In this document: one piece after another, positions 6,550 to 9,875 of the stretch
Layout: each line of letters begins with the position of its first letter
How positions within the stretch are numbered: the first letter of the stretch is position 1
Assembly: GCA_002428385.1 (NCBI GenBank)
Contig: DIWB01000018.1
Location: 1 to 9,875, forward strand
Length of the DNA: 9,875 nt
Reading direction: 5' to 3'
Source: Bacteroidales bacterium UBA6117
Lineage (GTDB): Bacteria; Bacteroidota; Bacteroidia; Bacteroidales; VadinHA17
Translations under genes and position numbers: made by a program
The notes under the pieces: model-generated
What the model was told of the DNA's origin: nothing
Databases searched by the model: none
Seen by the model: only the letters and a program-made list of their open reading frames with translations

Positions 6550-7926
6550 ATGGAAAAAGACAAAAGCCCGAAAGGCACAGTTAAAGAAGGTATTGACCGT
6601 CGCAGTTTTATTTCAAGAACGTCACTGGCGGCTATTGGAGCAATTGGAACCGCCGGACTCGTTTCATCGTGTTCCGGTAAACCAAAGAAGAAAGAGATCC
6701 CATTGCCTGCATTTCTGACGCAGGCTCCCGATGGAAAGCCAATCAGGGCGGGTCTGATAGGATGCGGAGGCAGGGGAACGGGAGCTGCCGTAAACTTTCT
6801 CGATGCGGGACCCAACCTGCAGATAACAGCGCTCGGAGATGTCTTTAAGGACAAGCTTGACCAGTGCAGGGAGCAGCTCAGGAAATCAAAGCATGCCGTT
6901 GAAGTTGCAGACGAGAATTGTTTCCTTGGTTTTGACAGTTATCAGAAGGTAATCGATTCAGGGGTCGATCTTGTACTGCTTTGCACGCCTCCTGCTTTCA
7001 GGCCCTATCATATTGAGGCAGCCGTGAATGCCGGAAAGCATATTTTCATGGAGAAGCCGGTTGCAGTTGATCCGGTTGGAGCCAGGAAAGTTTTGATTTC
7101 TGTTAAGAGAGCCCAGGAGAAGGGACTCTGCATGGTAAGCGGCACTATAAGGCGCGTTCAGAAGGATTTTGCCGAGACCTGGCGCAGGGTGGCAAGCGGT
7201 GAAATCGGCGACATAGTCAGCGCGCATATTATTCGCAACGGAGGTGGTCTGTGGGTGGTTCAGCGCCAGCCCGGGTGGACGGATATGGAATACATGCTGC
7301 GTAACTGGGCAAATTTCTGCTGGCTTTCCGGCGATCATATAGTTGAACAGTTCATTCATGAAATTGATGTTATGAACTGGTATATCGGTAAAAATCCCGT
7401 CAAGGCGATGGGTTGGGGAGGGCGCCAGAGAAGGGTTACCGGCGACCAGTACGATTTTTTCAGCGTCGAATACGTTTACGACAACGGGATGCATACCCAT
7501 TGCGCTGCACGTCAGATAACAGGATGCAGCAACCTTACCGAGCAGTTCATTGTCGGCACCGAGGGATTTGCCAATGCAAAGGGAATGATCTACAATTTGA
7601 AGGGAGAAGAGATTTGGAAATATCCTCATCCCGAGGAAGGTTCAACGGACGAAACCTGGAAAGTTACTGATCCGTTTGTGCAGGAACATATTAATCTTGT
7701 TACCGGGATCAGAACCGGGAATATCGTCAACGACGGAGAGGCACAGGTGAATTCAACCCTCATTACAATCATGGGAAGAATGTCGGCTTACACGGGTAAG
7801 GATGTCACATGGGACGAGCTGATGAATTCCGATTTGTCGTTAGGACCAAAGATATTTGAATTCGGTCCGGTGCCTGATATCCCTGAAGTGCCGCCCGTGA
7901 TTGGAGTTGCGCCAAACCTGAGTTGA
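6550..7926 (+). CDS. Tat-exported Gfo/Idh/MocA-family oxidoreductase, probable lipoprotein
   Basis: 458 residues. The N-terminus has a twin-arginine motif (DRRSFISRT, Arg17-Arg18), an Ala/Gly-rich core and a lipobox-like LVSSC, giving Cys41 as the likely lipidated residue; Tat export fits a protein folded around a tight nicotinamide cofactor. The Rossmann fold begins at IRAGLIGCGGRGTGAA (65-80), the cofactor-loop motif TPP is at 146-148, and the family signature EKP is at 168-170. The substrate-side motif SGDHIVEQFIHEIDVMNW (260-277) has His270 and Asp273 in the usual helix. Family members oxidise or reduce a sugar carbon, and some (GH109 and 3-keto-sugar systems) use a transient keto intermediate to break glycosidic bonds. 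It lies between the GH172 gene and the TIM-barrel isomerase and is probably co-transcribed. The reaction and substrate are not readable from sequence. Confidence 0.92.
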   Translation: MEKDKSPKGTVKEGIDRRSFISRTSLAAIGAIGTAGLVSSCSGKPKKKEIPLPAFLTQAPDGKPIRAGLIGCGGRGTGAAVNFLDAGPNLQITALGDVFKDKLDQCREQLRKSKHAVEVADENCFLGFDSYQKVIDSGVDLVLLCTPPAFRPYHIEAAVNAGKHIFMEKPVAVDPVGARKVLISVKRAQEKGLCMVSGTIRRVQKDFAETWRRVASGEIGDIVSAHIIRNGGGLWVVQRQPGWTDMEYMLRNWANFCWLSGDHIVEQFIHEIDVMNWYIGKNPVKAMGWGGRQRRVTGDQYDFFSVEYVYDNGMHTHCAARQITGCSNLTEQFIVGTEGFANAKGMIYNLKGEEIWKYPHPEEGSTDETWKVTDPFVQEHINLVTGIRTGNIVNDGEAQVNSTLITIMGRMSAYTGKDVTWDELMNSDLSLGPKIFEFGPVPDIPEVPPVIGVAPNLS

Positions 7927-7980
7927 TGCCCCGGGTCTTGTTGGAGAAATTCATTTAAATTATCAGAAAAATCTTCAATA

Positions 7981-8877
7981 ATGAACAGGAGACAATTTAC
8001 AAAGACCACCGCCCTTGCTTCTGCATTTATTTCGGCAGTACCGTTAACGGGGTCCGGTTTGTTCGGGACCCCGGCTGCCAGGTCACTGAAGAAAGGCATG
8101 ATGTGGGGAGGCATCAGAGTGGGCAGCAGCATAATTGATAAGTTTGAAGCTGCAAAACAGGCCGGATTTGACGGGGTGGAGGTGGACAGTCATCTCGACA
8201 GGACTGAGGTACTGCAGGCAATGAAGAAGACCGGACTGATTGTACCAAGTGTTTGTAATTCACAGCACTGGAAATTCCTGATGTCGAGCCCCGATCCTTC
8301 TGTCAGGGAGCAGGGAGTAACTGCAATGAAAGTTGCCCTTGAAGATGCTGCAACTTTCGGAGCCGATACGGTGCTTCTGGTACCCGGACGGGTGACAGAC
8401 AGTGTCAGTTATGATGAATGCTGGGACCGGTCGGTCGGGGAGATAAGAAAGGTTGTTCCACTGGCAGAGAAGCTGAAGGTCAGGATCGCCATCGAGAATG
8501 TCTGGAACAGTTTTCTTCTCAGTCCTCTGGAAATGGCCCGTTATATCGACCAGTTTCAGAGTGAATTTGTAGGCGCCTATTTCGATTGCGGCAACATACT
8601 TGCTTATGGCTGGCCGGAACAGTGGATCAGGATACTTGGCAAAAGGATAGCCAAAATTCACATTAAGGAGTACAGCCGTAAGCTTGCAGATGAAAAGGGC
8701 CGGTCGGCCGGGTTCAATGTTAAGCTCCGCGAGGGGGATGTCAACTGGACCGCCGTGATGAAGGCTATAGATGATACAGGTTACATCGGATGGGCTACTG
8801 TCGAAATGGGAGGAGGTGATACACCTGAAGGGCTAAAAGATCTGTGTGACAGGCTTAAACTGATTCTTGAAAGCTGA
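7981..8877 (+). CDS. Tat-exported sugar isomerase/epimerase, xylose-isomerase-like TIM barrel
   Basis: 298 residues, AP-endonuclease-2/xylose-isomerase-like TIM barrel. The leader MNRRQFTKTTALASAFISAV is a Tat signal (Arg3-Arg4). Barrel strands are visible: KAGFDGVEVD-type strand at 60-69 (here QAGFDGVEVD), FGADTVLLVPG (126-136), KVRIAIENVWN (166-176), VGAYFDCGNI (197-206), RIAKIHIKEY (222-231) and GWATVEMGGG (270-279). Candidate metal ligands sit at strand ends: Glu172, Asp202, His227 and Glu275, the usual E-D-H-E set of sugar epimerases. Exported members are common in Bacteroidota beside Gfo/Idh/MocA oxidoreductases. It follows the oxidoreductase by 54 bp and is the last gene of the operon, with the tandem hairpin repeats right behind it. 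Expected chemistry is keto-sugar isomerisation, epimerisation or lyase-type cleavage; which one is not determined. Confidence 0.92.
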   Translation: MNRRQFTKTTALASAFISAVPLTGSGLFGTPAARSLKKGMMWGGIRVGSSIIDKFEAAKQAGFDGVEVDSHLDRTEVLQAMKKTGLIVPSVCNSQHWKFLMSSPDPSVREQGVTAMKVALEDAATFGADTVLLVPGRVTDSVSYDECWDRSVGEIRKVVPLAEKLKVRIAIENVWNSFLLSPLEMARYIDQFQSEFVGAYFDCGNILAYGWPEQWIRILGKRIAKIHIKEYSRKLADEKGRSAGFNVKLREGDVNWTAVMKAIDDTGYIGWATVEMGGGDTPEGLKDLCDRLKLILES

Positions 8878-8886
8878 TCGGCAAGA

Positions 8887-9110
8887 CCAGGAATGCATCC
8901 AACATCGCATTAGATTAACATTAGTGCATTCGTGGCTATTATTTTTTTTTGCCACTAATTCACTAATACAGCCAGGGATGCATCCAACATTGTTATAGCT
9001 TAACATTAGTGCATTCGTGGCTATTATTTTTTTTGCCACTAATTCACTAATTAAGCCAGGAATGCATCCAACATTGTTATAGCTTAACATTAGTGCATCC
9101 GTTGCTATTA
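8887..9110. repeat. tandem array of 84/85-bp hairpin-forming repeats, 2.6 copies
   Basis: Units start with CCAGGAATGCATCC or a one-base variant at 8887, 8972 and 9056. The first two are complete (85 and 84 bp, differing in T-run length); the third stops after 55 bp. Each full unit contains an inverted repeat: ATTAGTGCATTCGTGGC and GCCACTAATTCACTAAT (8920-8936 with 8951-8967; 9005-9021 with 9035-9051), 15 of 17 positions paired, with a 13-14-nt T-rich loop. The third copy keeps only a worn left arm (9089-9105). Copies 2 and 3 are closer to each other in the linker (TTGTTATAGC) than to copy 1. Open frames across this stretch just reflect the repeat and are not genes. It may act as a barrier or terminator between the operon and the convergent relic, or be a dispersed genome-wide element. 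Confidence 0.9.
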
Positions 9111-9111
9111 A

Positions 9112-9875
9112 CTACTCCCACCGGCATATTTTCCATCCTCTTTTCCAGGCTTCCTTTTCCAGCTGCCTGTCAGGATTGACGCATACCGGATTTCCGACAA
9201 TGCTCAGGGCAGGCAGATCAGAAATTGATTCCCGTAATACCAGGCATAAGCAGGAGAGTAATTGTTGTTTTCACAATACACGGTGAGCCTTCTGGCTTTT
9301 TCTTCTCCAAAGCACAGGTTACCAAGGGGTAACCCGGTAAGAAGTCCGTCCGATGCTTCAAGCTCCGAGCAAATGATATCATCGATTCCCACGTTGACTT
9401 ATATTTCGCGGCAAATCTGGCACACCGATGATGAAAGCAAAACCGTGCGGACATTATTCCCTCTGTGAAGTTCGATTTCAGCGGCAGCTTCCTTAAAAAG
9501 TTTTGAGCCGAAATCTATAAAGAGCCTGTTTTTTGGCTTAAGGTTATAAAATCCGTTAAGGGTTATTGGCAATATATCGGAGTTTCCGGTTCTCATAAGA
9601 TATATGAATCCCCTGAAGAAGGGATTTATTTTTCCGTCAAGTGTCCGGGTTCCTTCTGGAAACATGGCAACCGACTGATTTTTTGATTTATAAATAAGCT
9701 GTTAAAGCATATGCCGGGTGTTACGGATTGTGGGTTCCCTGAACGGGATATAACCGATAAGTCTGAGAAAGCCCCCGAAGACCTGCACTTTCAATAAGCG
9801 CTCATGCCCGAACCAGGCAACCTGCGGGTAGAACGACGTAATGGCAACAATGTCGAAGAGGCTGGCATGATTGGC
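9112..9875 (-). pseudogene. PlsC acyltransferase / HAD-IB phosphatase fusion relic, 5' end beyond window
   Basis: Translation from the window edge (9875, in frame) starts at PlsC block I, NHASLFDI, then AWFGHERLLKVQVFGGFLRLIGYIPFRE, then RNTRHML and a TAA (9702-9704). The same frame resumes with SVAMFPEGTRT (block III) and DILPITLNGFY. It then passes without a break of frame into the C-terminal half of an HAD-IB phosphatase: RTVLLSSSVCQICREI, a second TAA (9399-9401), VGIDDIICSELEASDGLLTG, GEEKARRL. Near 9228 one base appears lost: adding a T restores YGNSISDLPALSIVG, and the shifted frame runs through NPVCVNPD and RGWKICRW to TAG at 9112-9114. HAD motif I (DxDxT) and the PlsC C-terminus are absent, so a deletion probably merged two neighbouring lipid-metabolism genes. 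Family calls are good; the gene is dead as read unless sequence errors explain all lesions. Confidence 0.85.

Noticed and set aside
8833..9090. Open minus-strand frame of 85 codons with internal repeated peptide
   Set aside because: It is created by the tandem 84/85-bp DNA repeat and runs into the isomerase gene on the other strand; the peptide repeat mirrors the DNA repeat and has no start context.
9204..9454. Overlapping short minus-strand frames of 62 and 78 codons
   Set aside because: The first is the middle of the HAD-IB relic and the second is its out-of-frame shadow; neither is an independent gene.
1..9875. CRISPR arrays, tRNA or rRNA genes, insertion-sequence transposases
   Set aside because: None seen. 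The only tandem repeat has too long a unit and no unique spacers, and no transposase frame is present.

Overview
The window looks like a piece of a Bacteroidota genome, probably Bacteroidales-like. Evidence: starts without Shine-Dalgarno sequences, several matches to the Bacteroidota promoter (-33 TTTG, -7 TAnnTTTG), Tat-exported sugar oxidoreductase and isomerase genes behind a GH172 (DUF2961) gene, a small outer-membrane barrel ending in Phe, and a YfcC-type carrier closest to Bacteroidota forms. These are recalled family resemblances; no search was run.

Left part (1-3026): a 1-Cys (Prx6-type) peroxiredoxin runs off the left edge on the minus strand. It is divergent from a secreted TPR-type protein, which converges on metA. 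MetA carries Glu111, the residue associated with acetyl-CoA use, so it is better called homoserine O-acetyltransferase.

Middle (3027-5335): a 730-bp stretch between metA and the next long gene holds the metA promoter, a doubtful 55-codon ORF, and a short transcription unit for an unrecognised basic 44-residue protein with its own promoter-like site and a strong intrinsic terminator. An outer-membrane barrel gene follows. Its stop codon overlaps, inside one TCTAGA, the stop codon of a convergent YfcC-family carrier gene that has lost two internal blocks and is a pseudogene.

Right part (5336-8877): three co-directional, closely spaced genes form a probable operon: GH172-family hydrolase, Tat-exported Gfo/Idh/MocA oxidoreductase with a lipobox, and Tat-exported TIM-barrel sugar isomerase/epimerase. 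All three have export signals, so I infer extracytoplasmic processing of an unusual glycoside that couples redox/isomerisation with glycosidic cleavage. An inverted repeat over a putative promoter precedes the operon.

Right end (8878-9875): 2.6 tandem copies of an 84/85-bp hairpin-forming repeat abut the 3' end of a badly eroded gene. In it a PlsC acyltransferase N-terminal part is joined in frame to the C-terminal half of an HAD-IB phosphatase, with two nonsense codons and one frameshift. Two independent pseudogenes plus the repeat array suggest that parts of this region are decaying.
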